DNA of 48,769 nucleotides from Phaeoceros laevis (lineage: Eukaryota; Anthocerotophyta; Anthocerotopsida; Notothyladales): positions 63,678-112,446 of the forward strand of contig JBNGIQ010009266.1 in the NCBI GenBank assembly GCA_049999765.1, read 5' to 3'. Below are positions 31,482 through 40,756 of this stretch, piece after piece. Every line of letters starts with the position of its first letter. Position 1 is the stretch's first letter. Position numbers and translations under genes: made by a program. The notes below the pieces were generated by a model. The model searched no databases, had not been told where the DNA came from, and saw only the letters and a list, made by a program, of their open reading frames with translations.

Positions 31482-34400
31482 ATGGCATCACCAGATGAAG
31501 GATCGAGCTCGCTGCACCTGGGCGGCAGGTCCCTGCAGCGAGGCGGCAGAGGAAAGCGGCCGGCGAGCACCAGCGTGTCATCAGCCGACACAGAAATCAG
31601 GAGCCCAGGATTCAGAAGGAGGTGCAAGTTGATCCGACTGCGAATCATGCAGCAGCCTAGGACGCCTACGGCTCATATTTCCGGAGACAGGCCCAGGTGC
31701 GAGGTCGAAACTCCTGAACAAGGAAGGAGTCCTCGATCCAGCAGTCCAGACGACTCTGGACCTGCAAGCCCAAGAGACCCGCAGCCGCAGCCGCCCTCGG
31801 CCGACGTTCCAGGAAAGGAGCGCCGATCTCGATCCTTCTCGCCTCTTCCCCGCCCCATCTCGCCGGAGCCTGCTGCTACACCTACAGCTGCTACTGCTTC
31901 AGATCAGCACCAGCCTCGCCCTGCCAGCTCCGGTTCTAGCCATAGCCAGCGAGCCGCACAAGGGCCTCCTGTCACTGCAGACTTCAGCAATCTGGTGCAA
32001 GATGACGCCTGCGAGCAACGAGCAGAGAGATCGGCGGCCTCCCGCCCGAGGAAGACCCGGCGCAGAAGAGCAGCTCCTGCTGTCAAGCGCCGTCGGCACA
32101 GGCAATCGCAGGAGCGGCGGNNNNNNNNNNNNNNNNNNNNNNNNNNNNNNNNNNNNNNNNNNNNNNNNNNNNNNNNNNNNNNNNNNNNNNNNNNNNNNNN
32201 NNNNNNNNNNNNNNNNNNNNCACTTCCTCATCAGGAAAGGAGATCACTTTGGCCCGCGCAGGCTGGCGGGCGCCGCCCGTTGTGGCCACCGTTAGGAGGC
32301 TGATTCCTACCTCCAGCACCGCCGGTACTAGCAGCGCTCCTAGGTCCAAATCCCCTGAGCCTAATGCTGCCTACGTCGATTCTTCCAAGTTGAAGTCTTC
32401 GCTCAAGGACAGTAGTGCACCAGGGCAGCGCCTCATGTTCACCAGATTCGACTTGAGGCCGCAAAGCAAAGGTAGAATTTTGCAGTGCTGCTGATAAACA
32501 AATCCTCCATATGCATGTTGAAGCTTGCCTCTTTTTTTACACTGAATTTGGAACAAACTCCTCGTCAAATCTTGCAGCTACCATACATTGCCTTGCACCT
32601 AAGTTTGCTTCCTGCAGAGCATCACAAAATCCTGCGTATGGCATCCTTGTTAGCTTGTTGGACATACTTCAATATTGTGTCATAGCTTTTGATATTGTTG
32701 CTTCATAGTTTCCTTATACTTGTGAGAAATATTTCCTTGCAATTTACAGGAGCAGGAGCCTCTGGTCCTACATCACAAGACATATATAATAGTAGAAGGG
32801 TTGCTATAGATCTTGGATTAGTGCTTGTTAGTGAGCTTCTTAATATTATTTGGTTTTCATTTAATCCAAGCTCAATACCACTTGCGGTAAGTAAAGACTT
32901 GCAATTCTACTTTGCTTCATCAGCCAGCTTTTAAAGTTATTAGTATTATCTTCGTTTACATCTCAAATAGTTCATGAGAGATTATTATCAATAATAGTTC
33001 TTCCATCTTTGAATAAAAATGACATGATAGCTAGACTTTTAGAAGGTCATGTCTTGGTAATATTAAAAAAGGAACCAAAAGAAATATACATGTTTTCTTA
33101 CCTTGTTGTTTTGAATAACAATTGAAGGAAAACCATGAAAGCCATAAATGGAGACGGAAAATGGAAGAAAACTCTGCTCTGAGCACAGTTTTAAAATCAG
33201 CTGCAAAGAACAGACCTAGCGAATTCCAACAATTGCCTGAATTGATGAAGGATGCAATACAATTATGTTTGGCTGCTGACAGTGTAAGGCGTAATTCTAC
33301 ATATCATGACTTTGGGCATATAAGTGTGTGCTCTTCTTAAATTAGTGGAGTCCCTTTTCAATGTATATATAAAATGCTCACGAAGTTCTATAGTAGCAAC
33401 TTGGGTTATGCCTAGGTATTTGCATCACTGATGAACATACTTGCCATACATTTTATTTCTAACACATATCCCAAGTGCACTATAATAGATGCATGTTTGA
33501 GAACTATCAAGATTGTTTTTATGCAATTACCAGCAGCAAATCTATGTACAGCATAGAGGATGCATTTGAAATATACACTGATTATATGCCGTGGTCTACT
33601 AATATTTTGTCAGGCAGATATGCAATACTAGGAACCATATGGTTCACTACAACCACGACGCATTGGAGGAAGTACTAGAGAGTATAGAAGCTTTCAAACG
33701 TGAAAAACTCCTTAATTGCTTGAATATAAAGAATAATGATAGCCCCAAGGTTAAGGATGTGATAGAATTGTTAAAACATTTTCTAACCTCAGCACATATT
33801 CTTGTGAATGTATTGCTGGACAACCGGCTCTACTTGAAGTTGGTAGAACAAATGTTGGTTTACTTTGCATATGCAGCCGGGCTTGTTGTTAGGCGCCTTG
33901 ACTGGTTACAAATTATAAAAGGCTCTAAACCAAATGAAAATAAAATCGGCAAAGAGATAATCCAAAGTATTTATGATCAAATAGAACATGGTCGCAAGGG
34001 GAACGTCTTTGCAAACAAGGTGAAAAGACCAACACGTTTTAATGATCCTGTTCCCCAAACAGTGATGAGGGGTGGCATTGTTGCTCTTGCTCAATACATT
34101 GACGAAAAAATGTTCTTTATAAAGACTACTATTGGACGTGAGTATGTTACTACCCAATGTTGTGTTTGTTCACACAATGAATGTCATACATGTAGTGTAT
34201 GCTAAATTCATATACTCTTGGAATATAGAGGAACATGAAGATGCAATGTTTTATTTATTTATCTTGCGATTGCTCATCTAAACCTAATCAGTGTTGATCT
34301 AACTCTACCAAACCTAATCAGTGTTGATCTAACTCTACCTTCGTATCACTCTATGTTATAGCATCCACAATAGCTGCAAGCTGCTACGACCTTTCAGAAA

Positions 34401-34612
34401 CTGTACGGCGTTTTGAAAAATATAGTGAAATGAACATCATAACACAAAAAGTACTCAGCCAATGTGAATTATTCTACACAATTGTATCATGCACAGTTAC
34501 TTCTGTTCCTCAACTAGGCATGACTCCAACTGCTTTCGACAATATGAAAATTGATTATAAGAAAGAGTTGGATTCTTCGAAACAAAGAACACCACATCTA
34601 TGGTTAGATTGA
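31482..34612 (+). CDS. Hypothetical multi-exon protein, disordered N-terminus, interrupted by an assembly gap
   Basis: I do not recognise the family. The model is exon 1, 31482-32120 plus gap plus 32221-32471; then 32750-32886, 33128-33283, 33618-34137 and 34362-34612. Phases agree at all four junctions, which supports a real gene. Before the gap lie 213 codons of low-complexity Ser/Pro/Arg-rich sequence ending in a basic run (SRPRKTRRRRAAPAVKRRRH), probably disordered and possibly nuclear. After the gap the phase that links to the later exons is not the phase entering it, so the missing length should be 2 modulo 3. The exons from 32750 on encode a helical, AT-rich-coded region with phrases such as VAIDLGLVLVSELLNIIWF, DALEEVLESIEAFKREKLLN and LDNRLYLKLVEQMLVYFAYA. 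Base composition changes sharply between exon 1 and the rest. A neighbouring open frame at 32968-33125 may hold another exon. Confidence 0.5.
32121..32220. other. Assembly gap (100 N)
   Basis: Exactly 100 undetermined bases, the usual placeholder for a gap of unknown size. It falls inside the GC-rich low-complexity first exon of the hypothetical gene. Confidence 0.99.
34280..34339. repeat. Two exact tandem copies of a 30-bp unit
   Basis: The units 34280-34309 and 34310-34339 are identical; each begins AAACCTAATCAGTG and ends AACTCTACC. They sit in the last intron of the hypothetical gene, ending 22 bases before its acceptor. The exact identity points to a recent slip or duplication. Confidence 0.9.
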
Positions 34613-37013
34613 ATAAAAAAGGTTCGTACAATGTATTAGTTATTAAAGCATAGATATTAATTTTTTCACAAATTTAAAGCAGAAGTGTAATAGGCCTCTC
34701 AAAAAAATCATGTTGTGTCAAGGAACAAAATTCTAATATTCTGCTCATGTGCAGAATGGACAAAAAGAGACTAAAGTGCTGAAGGCATCTAGTCAAATAT
34801 TTTTTACTTTACTTACAGTATTAAAAAGACAATAGGATTTAAATGCTACCATATAGCACATAAGTAGGCAAAACTTACAAACCTCTGAATAAAAATGCAC
34901 CTTTTATATTTTCTATGATACTAGTATTAGAAGAACCTGAAAGCTTGAAAATTTCAAAAAAGTTATTATCATTGACTTGCGCACAAGAGGTCTAGACAGA
35001 AAGACCTAAAATGACTTAGTTTTTGAAAATATCACTGTGTATGAAAAAATGTGCAATTTACAGTAGGCTCCCAGTCCAAAGAACATACCTTTTCCTTTGA
35101 CAAGAGTTCATTAAATAGTTGTTGTTATTTATAGCATCCTCCTTTTTCTCAATTTGATTTTGAATAAGTCATCTACTCCAACACGCCGTGAAGACCCGTC
35201 TTCTCACTTATTCCTTACTCGAAGAACTTTTGAATATATATGGATTATAGTTTTATGCATTGATGTTAGCAAGATATCATGATTGAGATAAAATCTAAGT
35301 CTATTAGCCCTTAATTAAATTGGATCATAAAGAGGAAGTGAAAGATATCTTACAACATTCTTTCATGCACTAAGCAACAACGATTCATATTAAGCTGATT
35401 TCTTAAGTTTCCTCACACTTCACTTGTGTGTTCTTATATGCCAATAGTTGCAAAAACGAAAGAAAATGAAAGGGATATTTTTTTAAAAAATATGTCTTTC
35501 ACTTCTTATAATCGGACTCTCTTTTCCAACCCTTTCATTGTCTCCTAATCTTACTTTACTCTTGCGGCTCTTGCAGATTGTTGATTCTATGACAAGTTTA
35601 TTATGATAGAAACTATTGAATAACTCATTGCAAGACTACGAGATGAAGTGCTACCTTTACTCTATATGGTATTCCCTAGCACTTCTAGTGAAGGACTTTG
35701 CACAATATGTAGGTGTGCTATATAGTATTCCATATTCTTTGCATCTCAATTAATTTTTGAGATAATTGAAGACTGTATGTGAAAAGATGTGTGTAATATC
35801 TTATTTCCTCATTCATGAAACATACTTGATTTTGTTAACAAAGATGTGAGCAAAATTTCAGATTAAATTCATAATGACCATATTGCAAAAAGACATTATG
35901 AATCTTGTACCTGGACTACCTCATTTGTTTGCTGTTAGTTTTTTTATCATTATTAAGTATGTTCATTTGCATTATCTTCATGATTAATTTGAAATGCAGC
36001 AAAATTTGAAGACATATGAATGAAGTGGAAAATTGAGTACAAAATTGGTTACATATAAAAATCTACTAAAAAATTGTATTGATATGTACTTCATTCCAAG
36101 ACTTTGAAGTTTCTACATGACAAAAATGTGCAAAAAATGGTTCATGTATATTTAATAAATTCTGTGACCTATGTAAGACAGGTTTGTGCATTAGCCTAAA
36201 TCTTCTACAATGATCATCTCTATCGCAGTGTGTGGACCGTTTGGACCCAACAAGCACATTATAAGGCATTTTCTTCTTTTTCTTCTAGGTATGCTTCAAT
36301 TAGATTGCAAATGGAAGCTACCTGTTTTGGATTATTAGATGGAAGCACAATATGCAACCAAAATAGAAGACAAAACTATATCATCGGAAAAAGTGAAATA
36401 TGTACTACTATCTCAAATTGAGATAGCATGATGGACCTATTTGATAATGTGATATGTTAATGGATGTTATTTTGATTTACATTGCTACGAGGATAAGCTA
36501 CATAGCTGTAAAGTTCAAACATCAAATGCTGATAGCCCTCATGTGCAAATATATGAATATGACAAGCAATGTTTTGGCATATAATTTATATGCGCAATAG
36601 TTCAATTTCATTAGTCAAACAACTAAGGAAGAGTGGATGGATAAGTAGTGATTTGATAAACATGATGCACGCTATTGATTGAACATTGAGCATGATGCAT
36701 GTTTCCATATCAAGAGTGATCAATGCCTACGCTAGTAACCCAAGCTACATCATGTTATAAATATTGAATTGCAGTGTTTAAACTTGAAGCAAAACAACCA
36801 TCATATCAATGTTGGGTTATCTAGTCAGAATTTAAAAGATTCATGGCTATAAATTATGAACTAAAGAGAAAGTCAGCAATTAAAATGTGTGAAAGTCAAG
36901 CTATTTTTAAAACTGCAAACACTACGATTCTTGGAAGAATGATTTTTCTTAGAGCATGTTGCTTCATGCAAATATATTTACTTTTCTTTATAGTCATTTC
37001 TTACAAGTACTAG

Positions 37014-37050
<37 letters not shown>

Positions 37051-37688
37051 CAGATTCATTCGAGGGAAGGATTACAAAAGACATGACCTAACTCCAATAC
37101 CTCATCAACAAGTGGATTTTAAAAGAAACTAATACGAAAAAATTCCAAATTTAATTAGACGATTTATGTTGTGAATATCAATAGAAAGAGGAAGTGTTAC
37201 CTCATGTCATGGTCACTCATCTCATAATAAGCATGATGCAGATGTTTCGAGTTCAGTAGTCCAATATAATAGTGGATGGTTCACTAGCTATTCCTTGAAG
37301 TTCGTCTATGAAGAGCATGAATTTTTTTGATGAAATAATGTTGAGAGGTTACAATAAGCATCCTTCCCCGGAGATTGATGATTTTGTCGTACACAGGTCT
37401 AGCAAAAGATGCTGCAATGCTAAGTAATTCCATTTCATAGGTTATCCTTGCAATGCGTATTCTAGCGTAAAAAGGAGTCCCCTTTCATGTTAATATTTAA
37501 TTGGGAACACATATTCAAAAAATGTGCCAAAAGGGATAAAGGCAACATGACGGCCCAAATATAAGCCCACACAAATGCCACTCGCCTGCTTAGCTTAAGC
37601 AACAACCAATTGGGGATAGGAACAAAATAAGCTTGTCCACCATGACCAAAACAATTGGTTCACAAGAGCAAGGAAGTGAATATATATT
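34613..37688. other. AT-rich intergenic region, no recognised gene
   Basis: Three kilobases of strongly AT-rich DNA with stops in all frames. No coding region, RNA gene or transposase motif is recognised. It contains a 34-base poly(A) tract at 37014-37047. Compared with the 1-30 kb block the composition is so different that a transposon-derived or heterochromatic origin is possible, but nothing identifies the element. Confidence 0.5.
37014..37047 (+). repeat. Poly(A) tract of 34 bases
   Basis: Uninterrupted run of A, much longer than any other homopolymer in the window. It could be the tail of a retroposed sequence lying to its left, but no target-site duplication or LINE/SINE sequence was found. 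It could also be a simple mononucleotide repeat. Confidence 0.95.
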
Positions 37689-39326
37689 CTACAAGACAAA
37701 TTCGAGGAAAAAACCCTGAGGATTGCAGGGGTCGGTACTCTTGATCTCGATGTAGTGATACTTGGGTTTCCGCTTTTTCCTCCGGGGGCGGAACAAGTGC
37801 GCTCTCAAATATGGCGAGTTCTTCAAATCAGAGTAGATGGCCTCGCAAAGAGTCTTGGGCGACTTGACATATCCCACAACTTGAGGCCCGTTGATGCAAA
37901 GCTTGAGCTCTTTCAGCTGCGAGATAGCAGAGTTGAGCGCAGTACACGCCGGCTCCTGAATAATATTCATATTACTGCCGAAACAGCCATGATGGTCGCC
38001 TACAGCTGATGATAACTGCTGCTGCTGCTCCTTGTGATCTCCCTTGTCGCTCCCGCTTCTGCTATGAGATCTGGACCGACACCTGCTAGAACTGACGCCG
38101 CCACCACAGACACTCTCAGGCCGGGAATTGGACGCGGACGTGGACGCCGTCACGACCTCGCACCGGCTGGTGGCGGGGACGTCGACGTAACTACACGAGG
38201 GAGCGCTGCAGCAACAAGTGCAGCGAGGTGGAAGACAGCGAGGCGACGACGACGTCGGGACGACGATGTCGGAGCAACTGTCGGGAGTGGTGACGTTGTA
38301 TTTGCAGCCCCTCGAGGCGCCGCTCAAACGCATCACCGCGTTCTGTTCACAGCTGACCAGATTGCTCTTGCAGTTGAGCTGACAGACGGCATGCGCGACC
38401 GCGTCCTGCAGCCTAGCCAGGGCTCCCAGGATCTGAGACCTCCTGGCGCTGCACCCAGGCGGGTCGTCGCTGATCTGAGCAGCCGCCTTGTTCAACTGGC
38501 ACATGAGGTCGCCGGCGAGCTGCCGCTTCCGGCTCTCGCACAGCAGGGGCGAGGTGAGCGACCTCGCGCAGAGGACGAGGTCCCGCACCATGCACGCCGC
38601 GCGCCCTCGCAGAATCACCTGCGCCAGGTCACCAAGGCGCAACGCCATATTCTCCACCTGCTGCGACCACGCCTGGTCTCTGCCGCAGGTGCTGGATGCA
38701 GGCGCCGGGCAGGATCGCAGCTTCTCCAGCACCCGCTCCACCTCGGGTAGAATCTGCTCCGCGACATGCACCTTGGCGCAGTCCGGGGTCCGGCCGCAGC
38801 TGGTGCTGCCATATTGCGTCAGGATCTCCTCCACCAGCTTCGCCTTCAAGCCCGTGGCGAGCGTGTAGGCGTAGGGCCCCGTGTTGTATCTGAGCGCGTT
38901 CAACAGGCCCACCAGCACCGCCAGCTCCATACACGACAGCTTCTTGGGGAGGATGGGCGTCCCCCACAGGCACGACTTGCTGTTGTTGTTCATGGCGCTG
39001 AGCTGACACAGCAGGTTGGTGAGGTACGGCGAGAGGAGGTTGTCGGCAACCGGGCACAGCTGCGCCCGGACGCTTTGGCACCCGATCCTCTTCCGGGACT
39101 CGCTGCCGTTGAGGTTGTTGAAGCAGGCCGGGAAATTCTTGCCATTCAGCTCTCGGATCACACTGGTGGTGAGATCGTTGTTGAGCAGGTACACTTTCCC
39201 CTGCGACGCGCATGGCGTGATCACATTGGGCGCGTCGATCCTGTGGCAGTAGTAGGGCACCTCACGCTCGAACAGCGTGTTCACCACATTGCAGTAGAGG
39301 TTCTTGTCTGTGTTGGGACACCTCAT
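37689..39326 (-). CDS. Uncharacterised cysteine-rich protein, intronless, 545 aa
   Basis: A single open frame of 545 codons starts at an ATG with an in-frame stop five codons upstream. I do not recognise the family. It has roughly forty Cys residues spread in spaced pairs (for example MRCPNTDKNLYC, LPPRCTCCCSAPSC) and no obvious signal peptide at the annotated start. Residues about 110-310 are helical, with Leu-rich segments such as CMELAVLVGLLNAL and VENMALRLGDLAQVILRG. Residues ~355-455 are Ser/Cys/Arg-rich low complexity with an SRCRSRSHSRSGS run, and then a Gln run. The last 90 residues look folded again, with a basic block RPRRKKRKPKYHY. The strand and frame are supported by length, by ordered composition and by GC-rich coding in AT-rich surroundings. 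The opposite-strand frames of 238 and 246 codons are shadows. A 5' exon supplying a signal peptide cannot be ruled out, because an AG lies just upstream of the ATG. Confidence 0.65.
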   Translation of the reverse strand: MRCPNTDKNLYCNVVNTLFEREVPYYCHRIDAPNVITPCASQGKVYLLNNDLTTSVIRELNGKNFPACFNNLNGSESRKRIGCQSVRAQLCPVADNLLSPYLTNLLCQLSAMNNNSKSCLWGTPILPKKLSCMELAVLVGLLNALRYNTGPYAYTLATGLKAKLVEEILTQYGSTSCGRTPDCAKVHVAEQILPEVERVLEKLRSCPAPASSTCGRDQAWSQQVENMALRLGDLAQVILRGRAACMVRDLVLCARSLTSPLLCESRKRQLAGDLMCQLNKAAAQISDDPPGCSARRSQILGALARLQDAVAHAVCQLNCKSNLVSCEQNAVMRLSGASRGCKYNVTTPDSCSDIVVPTSSSPRCLPPRCTCCCSAPSCSYVDVPATSRCEVVTASTSASNSRPESVCGGGVSSSRCRSRSHSRSGSDKGDHKEQQQQLSSAVGDHHGCFGSNMNIIQEPACTALNSAISQLKELKLCINGPQVVGYVKSPKTLCEAIYSDLKNSPYLRAHLFRPRRKKRKPKYHYIEIKSTDPCNPQGFFLEFVL

Positions 39327-39863
39327 TCTAGATCCTGGTCAGGAGCCAGGATCATGACCTTTGTCTGCTTGAAACTGGCTCAAGGTGACAGAATGTTTGG
39401 GATAAATCCAGTGGACAGCTATCTGAACGGGTCGATCCAAACTGGGGCAATCTTCCAGACAGGCAGGAAGACGCCCCTCCAAATCCAGCCCAGAAATCCA
39501 GAATGATTTCCAACACTGTGATGGACATTCAGCAATAAATTTCTCTGCTCAAGCCCATACCAAATTTCTTCTCATCAAGTGGAACCCAATGAGGCCTTCA
39601 ATTGGGGGATCCGACGACTTTGGCGTCGACTTATCGGAAGAGATCGAGGTGTGCTCGATCTCGACGACAAGGGAAGCCCTCGTGAAGCAGAAGCCTGGCG
39701 GAGGGGCTCCTTCTGGAGAGTCTGACGGTTGGTAACCGTCCCGCCCAGCCTACCCGAATAACTGCCTCAACTACCCTGGATTCGGACTCTTTGACGGGGA
39801 CGTAAGGGGAGGGGAGTTGGCCCTGTTAGGTTACCTGTTACCGGCGAGCTGCGCAGCTTGGGC
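39327..39863. promoter_or_regulatory. Divergent intergenic region between Cys-rich ORF and HIT gene
   Basis: 537 bases between two divergently transcribed starts. No gene is supported. An imperfect inverted repeat (GATCCTGG / CCAGGATC) lies at about 39331-39353. Promoter elements were not clear. Confidence 0.4.
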
Positions 39864-40756
39864 ATGGAGCATGCTTGCGCGGCGGCGATGAAGGACGCCG
39901 CGCCGCTAACAACCGAGGCCGAGGCAGGGTTTGTGATGCGCCACGAGTTGATGGAGGGCAAGGTGACAGTGGATTCGTGGCCGCTCTGCGAGGTGCTGCT
40001 GGTGGACGAGTCGCAGTACCCAGGCTGGCTGGTGCTGGTTCCGCGCCGGGCTGGGGTGGAGGAGCTCTTTCACCTCTCTCGAGCAGACCAGGTGACAGAA
40101 GAGCAATGTGCCTGCTCTGCCGCTCAAGTTGATGTTTGTTGTGTTGTGTGACTGCAATCCATGGGGGTGCGGGCTGGCTGGTTAGGGTTTGGTGCTTGCT
40201 TATTAAGAAGAGTTGCCTTAGTCCCCCCTGATGGAAGCTTTTCTGTTGACGTGATTGATTGTCTTGTGTGGATCATCACCAGGCCTTGCTGATGAGCGAG
40301 ATCGACAGGGCTTCCAGAATCCTGCAGGCAGTTGTCAAGCCGGATAAGCTCAACATCGGCGCCATCGGGAACGTGGTAAGACAAACACCCCTTTTGCCTT
40401 TGCTTCTGGTTTATTTTTAGAGTTTGGCCCTCAAGAAAAGGCCAGACGGTGTTTGTCTCCAACCTCCACCTACTTGCAAATGCATGTGCCTGCACGTTTT
40501 GCGTTTTGCTACAGCCACATCATCGCCTAATGGATGCCTAAGAGACTGCCAGCTGGTAGACTACTGCCTCCAACTTCGTCTATTGTTGCTGTTGAGCTCG
40601 CAGGTTTCGCAATTGCATATCCACGTCGTGCCCAGGCTGAAAACCGACAAGTCCTGGCCTGGCCCTGTCTGGGGAGCACATCCCTTGAAGCCATTTGACA
40701 AACAAGAGTTGGGGAGAACTGTTGCACAGGTCAAGGCAGCTTCGCAAGTGGTTTGA
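39864..40756 (+). CDS. HIT-domain (histidine triad) hydrolase-like protein of bacterial type
   Basis: Three exons, 39864-40091, 40283-40375 and 40604-40756, give 157 aa with phase 0 at both junctions. HIT proteins hydrolyse nucleotide phosphoanhydrides or phosphoramidates such as AMP conjugates and dinucleoside polyphosphates. The conserved path is WPLCEVLLVDESQYPGWLVLVPR, then EELFHLSRADQ, DKLNIGAIGNVVSQLHIHVVPR and WPGPVWG. The triad reads Q-L-H112-I-H114-V-V, with Gln in place of the first His. In my memory, proteobacterial proteins of this subgroup have the same QLHxH form and the DPAWPGPVWG-like block, so a bacterial ancestry is possible. The C-terminus is odd: after GRTVAQ the frame reads a few residues to a stop, while another frame continues with LRKWFENLIQIHLVLV and 20 more codons. 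That suggests a small frameshifting change or an unrecognised splice. Confidence 0.82.

Noticed and set aside
34613-37000. Organelle DNA insertion explaining the AT-rich block
   Set aside because: No plastid or mitochondrial gene, rRNA or tRNA sequence was recognised in it.
38629-39213. Minus-strand frame of 194 codons
   Set aside because: It lies in another frame of the same strand inside the 545-codon gene and is biased to Ala, Gly, Gln and Arg.
38034-39506. Plus-strand frames of 238 and 246 codons opposite the Cys-rich protein
   Set aside because: High GC content removes stops on the complementary strand. Their sequences are Arg/Gly/Ala/Pro-rich shadows, and the 545-codon minus frame is longer and has ordered composition.
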